NCBI RefSeq assembly: GCF_900215205.1
Contig: NZ_OBDY01000002.1
Coordinates: forward strand, 81,867 to 145,866
DNA: 64,000 nucleotides
Direction: 5' to 3'
DNA from: Paractinoplanes atraurantiacus
GTDB taxonomy: Bacteria; Actinomycetota; Actinomycetes; Mycobacteriales; Micromonosporaceae
The notes beneath the pieces are model-generated. The model searched no databases. It was not told the origin of the DNA and worked only from the letters and a program-made list of their open reading frames with translations. Every line of letters starts with the position of its first letter. Positions within the stretch are counted from its first letter, which is position 1. A program made the position numbers and the translations under genes. Positions 51,220 through 60,072 of the stretch are shown one piece after another.

Positions 51220-52307
51220 CTCGCCACTCGATCCCCCCGATCTGGCGCGACCTGCCGCTGGCGGTGGCGCTGACCGCGGTCGCGCTCGTCCCGGCCTGGC
51301 ACCAGCACGGCACCCGGCTGGCCGACCTCGTGCCGGAGCGGCCGTTCGGCCTGCTGGGCGCGGTGGTCGTGGGAATCGAGTGCCTGCCCTTGGCCGTACG
51401 GCGGAAATGGCCCGTGGCCGCGCTGGCGCTCGTGTTCACCGGGTTCGCGTTCGATCAGCTCCTCGGCTATCACACGGTGGGTGGTGTCGCGCTGGCGGTC
51501 GCTCTGGTCACCGCGGGCGCGCACGCCGAGCGCCACCGGCGGTCCACAATGGTCGCCGCGTCGGCCGGGTTCGCCGCGCTGATGGTGGCGCTGGACCGGA
51601 TCGGGCGCGTCGGCCCGGCCGACGTCGTGCTGTTCTACGTGTCACTGGCGGCCATGTGGGGCGTCGGCTCGGCGCTGCGGGTCAACCGGCACGCCGAGAC
51701 CGAGCGCACGCGGCACGCCGAGGAGGCGGCGCGGGCGGCCGAGCGGACCCGGATCGCCCGTGAGCTGCACGATGTGGTGACCCATCACGTGACGGCGATG
51801 GTGGTGCAGACCGAGGCGGCGCGCTACCTGACCGCGGCCCCGGACCGCCTGGACGAGACCCTGAGCGCGGTCAGCGACACCGGGCGGCGGGCCATCACCG
51901 ATCTGCGGCACCTGCTCGACGTCCTCAATCCCGGGCACGGCGGCGAGCTCCGGGCGCTGGTGGAGCAGACCCGGCGGGCCGGGCAGCCGGTGGAGCTGGT
52001 CGAGCAGGGCACACCCGGCGGCGCCGAGGCCACGATCTACCGGGTGGCGCAGGAGGCGCTGACGAACGCGCTGAAGTACGACCACGGTGCGCGGACCACG
52101 GTCTCGGTCCGGTACGGCTCGGCCGAGGTCGACGTGCGGGTCAGCACGGACGGCTCCGGGGTCGGCACGACGGCGCCCGGCGGCGGCCGCGGGCTCCGCG
52201 GGCTGCGCGACCGGGTCGGCACCCTGGGCGGCCACTTCGACGCCGGGCCGGGGCCCGGGGGAGGGTTCGTGGTGACGGCCCGGATCCCGGTCGGGGCCGC
52301 GTCGTGA
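51216..52307 (+). CDS. sensor histidine kinase, HisKA_3 type
   Basis: 363 residues from a GTG overlapping the protease stop. Five hydrophobic segments (about 15-150) form a small membrane sensor. Phospho-acceptor: RIARELHDVVTHHVTAMVVQ; helix 2: AITDLRHLLDVLNPG; ATPase: IYRVAQEALTNALKYDHG and GRGLRGLRDRVGTLGG. Its stop overlaps the response regulator start (GTGA), so three genes are translationally linked. Confidence 0.92.
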   Translation: MTRHSIPPIWRDLPLAVALTAVALVPAWHQHGTRLADLVPERPFGLLGAVVVGIECLPLAVRRKWPVAALALVFTGFAFDQLLGYHTVGGVALAVALVTAGAHAERHRRSTMVAASAGFAALMVALDRIGRVGPADVVLFYVSLAAMWGVGSALRVNRHAETERTRHAEEAARAAERTRIARELHDVVTHHVTAMVVQTEAARYLTAAPDRLDETLSAVSDTGRRAITDLRHLLDVLNPGHGGELRALVEQTRRAGQPVELVEQGTPGGAEATIYRVAQEALTNALKYDHGARTTVSVRYGSAEVDVRVSTDGSGVGTTAPGGGRGLRGLRDRVGTLGGHFDAGPGPGGGFVVTARIPVGAAS

Positions 52308-52957
52308 TCCGGGTTCTCGTCTGCGACGACCAGCCGCTGATCCGCACCGGGTTCGCCACGATCATCGGCGCGCAGCCCGACCTCGAGGTCGTCGGCGAGT
52401 GCGGCGACGGCCACGCGGCGGTCCGGCTCGCCCGCGAGCGGCACCCGGACGTGGTGGTGATGGACGTCCGCATGCCGGGCCTCGACGGCATCGGGGCCAC
52501 CGCGCAGCTGGCCGGCGCCGGTGTCGCCCATCCGGTGAAGGTGCTGGTCGTGACGACCTTCAACATCGACGAGTACGTCTACCGGGCGCTGCGCGCCGGG
52601 GCCAGCGGCTTCCTGCTCAAGGACGCCCCGCCGGCGCAGCTGCTGCACGGCATCCGCACGGTCGCGTCGGGCGCCGCGCTGCTCGCGCCGGAGGTGACTC
52701 GCCAGCTGGTCGGCCGGTACGCGGCCCGCATCCGCCCGGCCGACGACGCCGCGCCGGACGACGTGCCGCTGAGCGCCCGCGAGCTGGAGGTGCTGCGCCT
52801 GCTCGCCAACGGCCTGTCCAACAGCGAGATAGCGGCCGCGATGGTGATCAGCCACGAGACCGTCAAGACGTACGTCTCCCGCATTCTCACCAAGCTCGAC
52901 CTGCGCGACCGCGTCCAGGCCGTCGTCTACGCCTATCGTCGCGGCCTGGTCACCTGA
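52304..52957 (+). CDS. NarL/FixJ-type response regulator
   Basis: 217 residues from GTG. Receiver with D8-D9 and phospho-acceptor D54 (VMDVRMPG), Thr in VTTFN, Lys in FLLKD; LuxR helix-turn-helix LSARELEVLRLLANGLSNSEIAAAMVISHETVKTYVSRI. The receiver is strikingly like that of the 13.8-kb regulator around TTFNIDEYV, indicating shared ancestry. Partner of the preceding kinase. Confidence 0.93.
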   Translation: MIRVLVCDDQPLIRTGFATIIGAQPDLEVVGECGDGHAAVRLARERHPDVVVMDVRMPGLDGIGATAQLAGAGVAHPVKVLVVTTFNIDEYVYRALRAGASGFLLKDAPPAQLLHGIRTVASGAALLAPEVTRQLVGRYAARIRPADDAAPDDVPLSARELEVLRLLANGLSNSEIAAAMVISHETVKTYVSRILTKLDLRDRVQAVVYAYRRGLVT

Positions 52958-53070
52958 CTGCGTCGCCCATATCGGCGTAACAGTTTTTCCCGAGCGATTT
53001 TTAGCGGCGACTAAGACATTTTCGTACTTGAATGTGTGGTCGCATTCTGGCAACGTGCTCAAAACAAGTT

Positions 53071-53082
53071 GTTAACGTTCAC
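53071..53082. promoter_or_regulatory. operator-like dyad before the esterase-galactosidase-GH43 operon
   Basis: GTTAACGTTCAC is palindromic at 10 of 12 positions around a central AACGTT, like many LacI-family sites in sugar-hydrolase promoters. It lies 32 bp before the GTG of the esterase gene in a local AT-richer tract. Confidence 0.45.
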
Positions 53083-53114
53083 TATCTCGGCCGAACCGCC
53101 CGAGAGGAGCACTT

Positions 53115-54203
53115 GTGCGCAAGCTTGTTCTCGCCGCCGCCCTCGCCCTGGGACTGTCGTTGACCGGCGCGGCCGTCCCCGCCGCCGCCGCGGAGTCCAA
53201 CGGTGGGGTCCGGGTCATGCCGCTGGGCGATTCGATCACCGAGGGGACCCAGGTTCCCGGTGGCTATCGCATCGGGCTCTGGCAGCGCTTGGCCGGCGCC
53301 GGCTACCGGGTCGACTTCGTCGGCAGCCAGTTCAACGGTCCGGCCGCCCTCGGCGATCATGACCACGAGGGGCATCCCGGATGGCGGATCGACCAGATCG
53401 ACGCCAACATCACCCGTTGGGTGCAGGCCACCGGCCCTCGCACCGTGCTGCTGCACATCGGCACCAACGACATCCTCCAGAACTACAACGTCGGGTCGGC
53501 GCCGAGCCGGCTCTCCACCCTGATCGATCACATCACCGCGGCTGCCCCGGCCGCGGACGTGTTCGTGGCCACGCTGATCCCGCTCGCCTCATCCGGCCAG
53601 GAGGCGGCGGCCCGCACCTTCAACGCGGCCCTGCCGGGCATCGTGCAGAGCAAGGTGAACAGCGGCCGGCGGGTCCACCTGGTCGACATGCACGCCGCCC
53701 TGACCACCGCGGACCTCATCGACGGCGTCCACCCCACCGCCGGCGGCTACGACAAGATGGCCGCGGCCTGGTACGCCGCGCTGCGCTCGGTTCCCGGCAC
53801 CATCGGCGACCCCACCGGCACCCCCACGGCCGGGGCCCTGGTCGGCGCCGGCTCCGGGCGGTGCCTGGACGTGCCCGGCAGCAACAGCGCCAACGGCACC
53901 CAGCCGGTCATCTGGGACTGCAACGGCGCCGCCAACCAGCGGTGGACCGCCTCCGGCCAGACCCTGCAATCCCTGGGCAAGTGCCTCGATTCACCGACCG
54001 GCGCCACGGCTGGCACCAAGGTGCAGATCTGGGACTGCTCCGGCGCGGCCAACCAGCGCTGGAACCGCAACGCGAACGGAACCATCAGCAACGTCGCGTC
54101 CGGGCTGTGCCTGGACGTCAGAGCCAACGCCACCGCCGCCGGCAGCCTGGTCCAGCTGTGGACCTGCACCGGTTCCCCCAACCAAGTCTGGACGGCTCGA
54201 TAA
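53115..54203 (+). CDS. secreted SGNH/GDSL esterase with ricin-type CBM13
   Basis: 362 residues from GTG (GAGAGGAGC upstream). Signal peptide cut near AAAAES. SGNH blocks: MPLGDSITEG (Ser), GWRIDQIDANI, LLHIGTNDIL and DLIDGVHPTAGGYDKMAAAW (Asp/His) form the hydrolase (about 27-235). A ricin-B lectin CBM13 (about 240-362) with QxW-type repeats follows. Such enzymes deacetylate plant or microbial polysaccharides. It is 3 nt ahead of the GH27 gene, so they share an operon. Confidence 0.9.
   Translation: MRKLVLAAALALGLSLTGAAVPAAAAESNGGVRVMPLGDSITEGTQVPGGYRIGLWQRLAGAGYRVDFVGSQFNGPAALGDHDHEGHPGWRIDQIDANITRWVQATGPRTVLLHIGTNDILQNYNVGSAPSRLSTLIDHITAAAPAADVFVATLIPLASSGQEAAARTFNAALPGIVQSKVNSGRRVHLVDMHAALTTADLIDGVHPTAGGYDKMAAAWYAALRSVPGTIGDPTGTPTAGALVGAGSGRCLDVPGSNSANGTQPVIWDCNGAANQRWTASGQTLQSLGKCLDSPTGATAGTKVQIWDCSGAANQRWNRNANGTISNVASGLCLDVRANATAAGSLVQLWTCTGSPNQVWTAR
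53889..53986 (+). repeat. 98-bp near-identical CBM13 tract, copy 1
   Basis: Within the esterase CBM13. Matches 55527-55624 in the GH27 gene with only two substitutions (CGG versus AAG at one codon), far closer than the flanking CBM13 sequence. Suggests recent duplication or gene conversion. Confidence 0.8.
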
Positions 54204-54206
54204 GTC

Positions 54207-55841
54207 ATGAAACGCTTGAAGACTGTGCTCGCCGCGGCCCTGTTGCTGCTGTCGGGCACCGCGATCGCCGCTACCGCCACGCCGGCGCGGGCCCTGGACA
54301 ACGGGGTCGGCCGAACACCACCGATGGGATGGAACAGCTGGAACACGTTCGGCTGTTCCATCAACGAGTCGCTGATCCGGGGAATGGCCGACAGCATGGT
54401 CAGTACCGGCATGCGTGACGCCGGCTATCAATACGTGGTGGTCGACGACTGCTGGATGAATCCGAACCGCGATTCGAGCGGCAACCTTCAAGGCGATCCG
54501 AGCCGTTTCCCCAGCGGCATGAAAGCGCTCGGCGATTACATTCACGGCAAGGGCCTGAAGTTCGGCATCTATCAGGCTCCGCTGGACAGGACGTGCGCGC
54601 AGTACTTCGGCTCCTATCCGGGCGCCACCGGCAGTCAGGGGCACGAGACCCAGGATGCCCGGCAGTTCGCCGCCTGGGGCGTCGACTACCTGAAGTACGA
54701 CTGGTGCTCGCCCAGCGGCACCATCAACGAGCAGGTGACCACGTTCGCCAAGATGCGTGACGCGCTGGCCGCCACCGGGCGGCCGATCCTGTACAGCATC
54801 AACTCGAACAGCATCCACTCGAAGACCGGCCCGCAGCGCGACTGGGGCGACGTGGCGAACATCTGGCGCACCACCGAGGACATCCAGCTGGTGTGGAAGA
54901 CCGACCAGGTGAACGGCTACCCGATGGGCGTGCAGAACATCATCGACGTCAACGTGCCGCTGGCCGGGTACGCGGAGCCGGGCGGCTTCAACGACCCCGA
55001 CATGATGGAGGTCGGCCGGGGCACGCTGTCCGACACCGAGCAGCGGTCCCACTTCGCCATGTGGGCGGTCATGGCCGCTCCGCTGATCGCCGGCAACGAC
55101 ATCCGCTCGATGTCCGCCGCCACTCAGACGATCCTGAAGAACTCCCGGCTCATCGCCATCAACCAGGACACCCTCGGCCGTCAGGGAGCCCAGGTCGCGG
55201 GCGACGCCAACCAGCGCGTCCTGGCCAAGCGCCTGTCCAACGGCGATGTCGCGGTGGCCCTGTTCAACCAGAGCGCCGGCACCCGGACGATCTCGACCAC
55301 GGCCGCGGCGATCGGTAAGAGCGGAGCCGCCTCGTACACCCTGGTCGATGCCTGGACCGGCGCCACGTCCACCACCGGCGGCACGATCAGCGCGAGCGTG
55401 CCCGGGCACGGCACGGCCGTCTACCGGGTCAGCGGCGGCGTCACCGGCGACCCGGCCACACCGGCCTCGACCAGTCTGGTCAGCACCTCCTCCGGCCGCT
55501 GCCTGGACGTGCCGAACAGCAACACCGCCAACGGCACCCAGCCGGTCATCTGGGACTGCAACGGCGCCGCCAACCAGAAGTGGACCGCCTCCGGCCAGAC
55601 CCTGCAATCCCTGGGCAAGTGCCTGGACGCGCCGCTCGGCGCGACCGCCGGCGCGAAGGCGCAGTTGTGGGACTGCAACGGCGGCACCAACCAGCAGTGG
55701 ACCTTCCAGGCCAACGGCACGATCCGCGGCACCCAGTCCGGACTCTGCCTGGACGTCAACAACAACCAGACCGCCAACGGCACGCTGACCCTGCTGTGGA
55801 CCTGTACGGGTGCCGCCAACCAGCAGTGGAGCCGGCGATGA
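54207..55841 (+). CDS. GH27 alpha-galactosidase with CBM13
   Basis: 544 residues. Signal peptide ending near PARALD; GH27 barrel (about 30-400) starting NGVGRTPPMGWNSWNTFGC, nucleophile Asp in VDYLKYDWCS, acid/base Asp in PGGFNDPDMMEVGRG; then a beta-sandwich and a CBM13 (about 425-544). It removes alpha-1,6-galactose from galactomannan or oligosaccharides; some GH27 members act on arabinopyranosides. The middle gene of a three-gene operon, overlapping the GH43 start (ATGA). Confidence 0.92.
   Translation: MKRLKTVLAAALLLLSGTAIAATATPARALDNGVGRTPPMGWNSWNTFGCSINESLIRGMADSMVSTGMRDAGYQYVVVDDCWMNPNRDSSGNLQGDPSRFPSGMKALGDYIHGKGLKFGIYQAPLDRTCAQYFGSYPGATGSQGHETQDARQFAAWGVDYLKYDWCSPSGTINEQVTTFAKMRDALAATGRPILYSINSNSIHSKTGPQRDWGDVANIWRTTEDIQLVWKTDQVNGYPMGVQNIIDVNVPLAGYAEPGGFNDPDMMEVGRGTLSDTEQRSHFAMWAVMAAPLIAGNDIRSMSAATQTILKNSRLIAINQDTLGRQGAQVAGDANQRVLAKRLSNGDVAVALFNQSAGTRTISTTAAAIGKSGAASYTLVDAWTGATSTTGGTISASVPGHGTAVYRVSGGVTGDPATPASTSLVSTSSGRCLDVPNSNTANGTQPVIWDCNGAANQKWTASGQTLQSLGKCLDAPLGATAGAKAQLWDCNGGTNQQWTFQANGTIRGTQSGLCLDVNNNQTANGTLTLLWTCTGAANQQWSRR
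55527..55624 (+). repeat. 98-bp near-identical CBM13 tract, copy 2
   Basis: Within the GH27 CBM13; partner of the tract at 53889-53986. Confidence 0.8.
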
Positions 55842-57658
55842 GCGCCCGGTTCCGGCGGCTCCTCGCCGTCATCGCCACGGCGATCTGCGCTGTCGCGCTG
55901 CCCGCCTTCGCCGCACCGGCCCGCGCCGACAACCCGATCGTGCAGACCATCTACACGGCCGACCCGGCACCACTGGTCCACAACGGACGGGTTTACCTCT
56001 ACACCGGTCACGACGAGGACAACTCGACCTACTTCACCATGAAGGAATGGCGGGTCTACTCGTCGGCCGACATGGTGAACTGGACCGACCACGGCTCCCC
56101 GATGAGCCTTGCCACCTTCAGCTGGGCCAGCGCCGACGCCTGGGCCGGCCAGGTGGTCAACCGCAACGGCAAGTTCTATTGGTACGTCCCGGTCAAGAAC
56201 CGGTCGACCGGGCGGATGGCCATCGGCGTCGGGGTGTCGAGCAGCCCGACCGGTCCCTTCACCGACGCGATCGGGCGGCCACTGGTCGAGAACGGTGAGA
56301 TCGACCCGACCGTCTTCATCGACGACGACGGGCAGGCCTACCTCTACTGGGGCAACCCCAACCTGTGGTACGTCCGGCTGAACTCCGACATGATCAGCTA
56401 CACCGGCGGCGCGACCCAGATCCCGCTCACCACCGCCGGGTTCGGCACCCGCACCGGCAACACCGCCCGGCCGACGCTGTACGAGGAAGGCCCCTGGGTC
56501 TACAAGCGCAACGGCTTGTACTACAACGTCTTCGCCGCGAAATGCTGCTCCGAGTTCATCGGTTACTCCACGGCTCCCGGACCGACCGGGCCCTGGACCT
56601 ATCGCGGCACCGTCATGCCCACCCAGGGCAGCAGCTTCACCAACCACGCCGGAATCATCGACTTCAACGGCGGGTCGTACTTCTTCTACCACAACGGCGC
56701 GCTGCCCGGCGGTGGCGGCTACACCCGCTCGGTGGCCGTGGAGAAGTTCACGTACAACGCCGACGGCACCATCCCGGTGATGAACATGACCACCTCCGGC
56801 GCCCCGCAGAACGGCACGCTCAACCCGTACGCCCGGCAGGAGGCCGAGACCATCGGCTGGAGCTCCGGGGTCGAGACCGAGCCGTCGTCCGAGGGCACGA
56901 TGAACGTGGGCTTCATCGAGAACGGCGACTACATCAAGGTGAAGGGGGCCGCCTTCGGCGGTGGTGCCACGTCGTTCACCGCCCGGGTCGCCTCGGGCGC
57001 CGGCGGCGGGCGCATCGAGGTGCGTACCGGCAGCCCCACCGGCGCGGTGGCCGGGACCTGCACCGTGCCCGGCACCGGCGGCTGGCAGGCGTGGACGTCG
57101 GTGTCGTGCGCGACGACCGGCCTGTCCGGCACCCAGGACCTCTATCTGAGGTTCACCGGCGGCGGCGGCTACCTGTTCAACGTGAACTGGTGGCAGTTCA
57201 CCGGCTCCTCCACCGGCGGGAATCTGCTCACCAACCCCGGTATGGAGGACGGCACCGCGGGCTGGCAGGTGAACGGCAGCGGCACGCTCGCCGCGGACAC
57301 CGGCGTCGTGCGCAGCGGCACCCGGGCCCTCACCATCACCGGCCGCACCGGAGCATGGAACGGCCCGGCCCAGGACGTGACCAGCCGGGTCACCAACGGC
57401 CGGACCTACACCACCAGCGTGTGGGTCCGCGCCCAGAGCGGCACGCCCAGCGCCAAGGCCACCCTGGCCCTGACGGCCGGCGGCGCCACGAGTTACCTCC
57501 AGCTCACCCCGGCCGCGACGGTGAACGCGAACGGCTGGACGCTGCTGTCCGGCACCGCGACTCCCTCCTGGAGCGGAACGCTGTCCAGGGCGCTGCTCTA
57601 CGTCGAGACCGCCGCGGGAACCGACAACCTCACCATCGACGACGCCTCGTTCCAATAG
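55838..57658 (+). CDS. GH43 glycosidase with CBM6 and a CBM4/9-like module
   Basis: 606 residues; ATG overlaps the GH27 stop. Signal peptide (cut near APARAD). A five-bladed GH43 domain (about 30-325) with base Asp in IYTADPAPLVHNG, pKa-modulating Asp in GEIDPTVFIDDDGQAYLYWG and acid Glu in YEEGPWVYKRNGLYY; a CBM6 (about 328-455, RQEAETIGWSSGVETE to NVNWWQF); and a C-terminal CBM4/9-like module (about 460-606, NLLTNPGMEDGTAGW). Likely a beta-xylosidase or alpha-arabinofuranosidase trimming side chains. Acts outside the cell together with the esterase and galactosidase. Confidence 0.9.
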   Translation: MSARFRRLLAVIATAICAVALPAFAAPARADNPIVQTIYTADPAPLVHNGRVYLYTGHDEDNSTYFTMKEWRVYSSADMVNWTDHGSPMSLATFSWASADAWAGQVVNRNGKFYWYVPVKNRSTGRMAIGVGVSSSPTGPFTDAIGRPLVENGEIDPTVFIDDDGQAYLYWGNPNLWYVRLNSDMISYTGGATQIPLTTAGFGTRTGNTARPTLYEEGPWVYKRNGLYYNVFAAKCCSEFIGYSTAPGPTGPWTYRGTVMPTQGSSFTNHAGIIDFNGGSYFFYHNGALPGGGGYTRSVAVEKFTYNADGTIPVMNMTTSGAPQNGTLNPYARQEAETIGWSSGVETEPSSEGTMNVGFIENGDYIKVKGAAFGGGATSFTARVASGAGGGRIEVRTGSPTGAVAGTCTVPGTGGWQAWTSVSCATTGLSGTQDLYLRFTGGGGYLFNVNWWQFTGSSTGGNLLTNPGMEDGTAGWQVNGSGTLAADTGVVRSGTRALTITGRTGAWNGPAQDVTSRVTNGRTYTTSVWVRAQSGTPSAKATLALTAGGATSYLQLTPAATVNANGWTLLSGTATPSWSGTLSRALLYVETAAGTDNLTIDDASFQ

Positions 57659-57665
57659 CCACCGG

Positions 57666-59321
57666 TTACGCGGCGAGGATCAGATAGGCGCTCGCCGTCC
57701 ACGTGTACGCCCGGTCGCGCAGTCCGGCTCCGCTCACGGCGTCGAAGTTCTCGGCGAAGCCGGACTGCTCGCACAGCACCAGGAAACGCCGCCGGATCTC
57801 GTCGGCGAGCCCGGTGTGCCCGGCCCGGCGCAGGCCGTCCTCGGCGAGCACGGTCGACGGCGCCCAGATCGGCCCGCGCCAGTACCCGTCCGGCCGGTAC
57901 TCGGGTGCGTCCACCGGCTCGGTGGCCAAGCCGTACTCGGTCAGATGAGCACGCAGGCCCTCGCTGAGCGCCCCGGCCGTTTCCGCCGGCAGACCCGCGC
58001 CGAGGACGATCGGCATCAGGTCGAGCAGGCTGCGGCTGCGGTGCGCGGTGCCGGTGGCGGCGCCGCGGGCGACGAACCGCGTGCCGTCCCACAGCTCGGC
58101 CAGCATCGCGGACCGGATCCGCTCGGCGGTCCGGCTCCATCTCCCGGCGTCGGCGGTCTCGCCCAGCTCGGCCGCCAGCCGGGCGAGGCTCTCCAACTGC
58201 AGGATGAGGTACGCGGCCAGGTCGCCGGTCTCCAGCGCCCGGTCGCCGCCGTCGAACGTCGTGGCGTTGTCCCAGCCACTGTCGTTGCCGTGCTGGTAGT
58301 GCGGCAGGTGGTGGCCCGGCGTACGGCGGTGGTCGAGCCAGAAATCGGTCCATCGGGCCAGCCGGTGGTACACGTCGGCCAGCTGGTCGGCGCTCGGCGC
58401 GACGGTCAGGCGCCGGCGGATCTGGTCGAGGGCCCAGCCGTGGATGGGCGGTTTGACGAAGTTGTAGAGCACTTCCGAGTGGGCGATCGAGTCCGGCAGG
58501 GCGCCGGCCGGGTCCTGATGGTCGAACGGCAACAGGAACTGGTTCCACGCCAGGCCGGGGTCGGCGGCGGCGAGGGCGATCGCGTTGAAGCAGTGATCCC
58601 AGCTCCACACCTTGTCCATCCAGTGCTTCGACATCAGCACCGCGGGCCGGGTCAGGAACCCGGCCGGGTCGACGGTGGCCGACCAGAGGACATACGCGGC
58701 CAGCTCCGCGGCCGGCGTCCGTGGAGCGAACGCGGCGAAGCTCGAGAAGGCCTCGGCCGCGTCGGTGACGACCTGATCGAAGGAGGATTTCGCCGTGTAC
58801 GGACGGCGAGCCGTCTGATACTCCTCGATGGCGATCTCCCACGGCGTCTCGCCGGGCAACGTCAGACTCCGTTGTCCCGCGCCGAGCGTCTCGACCCCGG
58901 CCTCGTGGCTGATCCGCCCGGACAACACCGTGATCCGGTATCGCCGTCCGGTCTCGTAGACGGTGAACACGTGCGCCCCGTCCACCGGATCGCGGTAGAG
59001 GTAGGCGCCGGAGAAGGGCGTGAGCCCGGGCGCGGCCGCGGCGATCCGCATGCCCAGGCCGGTGCCCCGCAGCCGGATCGTGTCCGGCGACTCGTAGCTC
59101 GCCTCGACGCGCCCGCCCTCGGAGGCGCGCCAGGTGAGCCGGGACGCGGTCGCGGTGATCTCGCCCGGCACGCTGAGGCGCAGAACGGGATGCAGGCCGG
59201 TCTGGTGCGAGACGAGGTGCAGGTCGTCGGCGTACGTCTTCTCCGCGATGACGGGGGAGAGGTTGAACCAGGAGCCCCGGTAGCTGAACGGGATCTCGCG
59301 CACGGAGAAGGTCGGGCTCAT
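57666..59321 (-). CDS. GH63/MGH1-like glycoside hydrolase, cytoplasmic
   Basis: 551 residues from ATG at 59321 (MSPTFSVREIPFSYRGSWFN). No signal peptide. A beta-sandwich N-terminal domain (about 1-190) is followed by an alpha/alpha barrel with WSWDHCFNAIALAAADPGLA, NDSGWDNATTFDGGD and EYRPDGYWRGPIWAPSTVLAE, the pattern of GH63 and related MGH1-type alpha-glycosidases. It probably cleaves an imported oligosaccharide. It is divergent from the LPMO and shares the intergenic CebR box, so joint induction by cellobiose is likely. It converges on the GH43 gene with 7 bp between stops. Confidence 0.82.
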   Translation of the reverse strand: MSPTFSVREIPFSYRGSWFNLSPVIAEKTYADDLHLVSHQTGLHPVLRLSVPGEITATASRLTWRASEGGRVEASYESPDTIRLRGTGLGMRIAAAAPGLTPFSGAYLYRDPVDGAHVFTVYETGRRYRITVLSGRISHEAGVETLGAGQRSLTLPGETPWEIAIEEYQTARRPYTAKSSFDQVVTDAAEAFSSFAAFAPRTPAAELAAYVLWSATVDPAGFLTRPAVLMSKHWMDKVWSWDHCFNAIALAAADPGLAWNQFLLPFDHQDPAGALPDSIAHSEVLYNFVKPPIHGWALDQIRRRLTVAPSADQLADVYHRLARWTDFWLDHRRTPGHHLPHYQHGNDSGWDNATTFDGGDRALETGDLAAYLILQLESLARLAAELGETADAGRWSRTAERIRSAMLAELWDGTRFVARGAATGTAHRSRSLLDLMPIVLGAGLPAETAGALSEGLRAHLTEYGLATEPVDAPEYRPDGYWRGPIWAPSTVLAEDGLRRAGHTGLADEIRRRFLVLCEQSGFAENFDAVSGAGLRDRAYTWTASAYLILAA

Positions 59322-59381
59322 GGACACCGACGATATGGCATAGACGTCGGTTGATATTTGGACAGTTTGGTGCAACTCTGT

Positions 59382-59395
59382 TGGGAGCGCTCCCA
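59382..59395. promoter_or_regulatory. CebR operator between the LPMO and GH63-like genes
   Basis: A perfect TGGGAGCGCTCCCA 31 bp before the LPMO start and 60 bp before the divergent GH63-like start. A weak promoter TTGATA-17 nt-AACTCT lies just ahead for the LPMO direction. Confidence 0.88.
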
Positions 59396-59426
59396 CCATC
59401 CGATCCCCGACGAATGGAGGTATACC

Positions 59427-60062
59427 GTGCGCCGTCATCCCCTCCGGGTGCTCGCCGTGGTACTCGCCACGATGATCAGCACGCTGTCCTGGGCCGGCAC
59501 GGCCCAGGCCCACGGCACGATCGTCAGCCCGGCCACCCGCGCCTACCAGTGCTGGCAGTCCTGGGGCAGCCAGCACATGAACCCGGCCATGCAGCAGCAG
59601 GACCCCATGTGCTGGCAGGCCTTCCAGGCCAATCCGGACACCATGTGGAACTGGATGAGCGCGCTCCGGGACGGCCTGGGCGCTCAGTTCCAGGCCCGTA
59701 CGCCCGACGGGCAGCTCTGCAGCAACGGCCTGGCCCGCAACAACAGCCTGAACCAGCCCGGTGCCTGGCGCCAGACCAGCATCAGCAGCAACTTCACCGT
59801 CAAGCTGTACGACCAGGCCAGTCACGGCGCCGACTACTTCCGCGTCTACGTGAGCAAGCAGGGGTTCAACCCGGCCACCCAGAGTCTGGGCTGGGGCAAC
59901 CTCGACTTCATCACGCAGACCGGCCGGTACGCGCCGGCGCAGAACATCTCGTTCAACGTCTCGACGTCCGGCTACACCGGGCACCACATCCTGTTCGTCA
60001 TCTGGCAGGCCTCGCACCTCGACCAGGCCTACATGTGGTGCAGCGACGTGAACTTCAGCTGA
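59427..60062 (+). CDS. AA10 lytic polysaccharide monooxygenase (secreted)
   Basis: 211 residues from GTG at 59427, with GGAGG 6 nt upstream. Signal peptide cut at AQA-H29, exposing the N-terminal histidine (HGTIVSPATRAYQC) needed for the copper brace; the second copper His is H187 in GYTGHHILFVIWQASH and the axial Phe lies in DVNF. The 183-residue mature protein is a bare AA10 domain without CBM. The pattern fits the cellulose-active AA10 group with HGTIVSP and QASHLDQ. It oxidatively cuts crystalline polysaccharide and needs an electron donor. Confidence 0.94.
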   Translation: MRRHPLRVLAVVLATMISTLSWAGTAQAHGTIVSPATRAYQCWQSWGSQHMNPAMQQQDPMCWQAFQANPDTMWNWMSALRDGLGAQFQARTPDGQLCSNGLARNNSLNQPGAWRQTSISSNFTVKLYDQASHGADYFRVYVSKQGFNPATQSLGWGNLDFITQTGRYAPAQNISFNVSTSGYTGHHILFVIWQASHLDQAYMWCSDVNFS

Positions 60063-60072
60063 GCCGTCCCTG

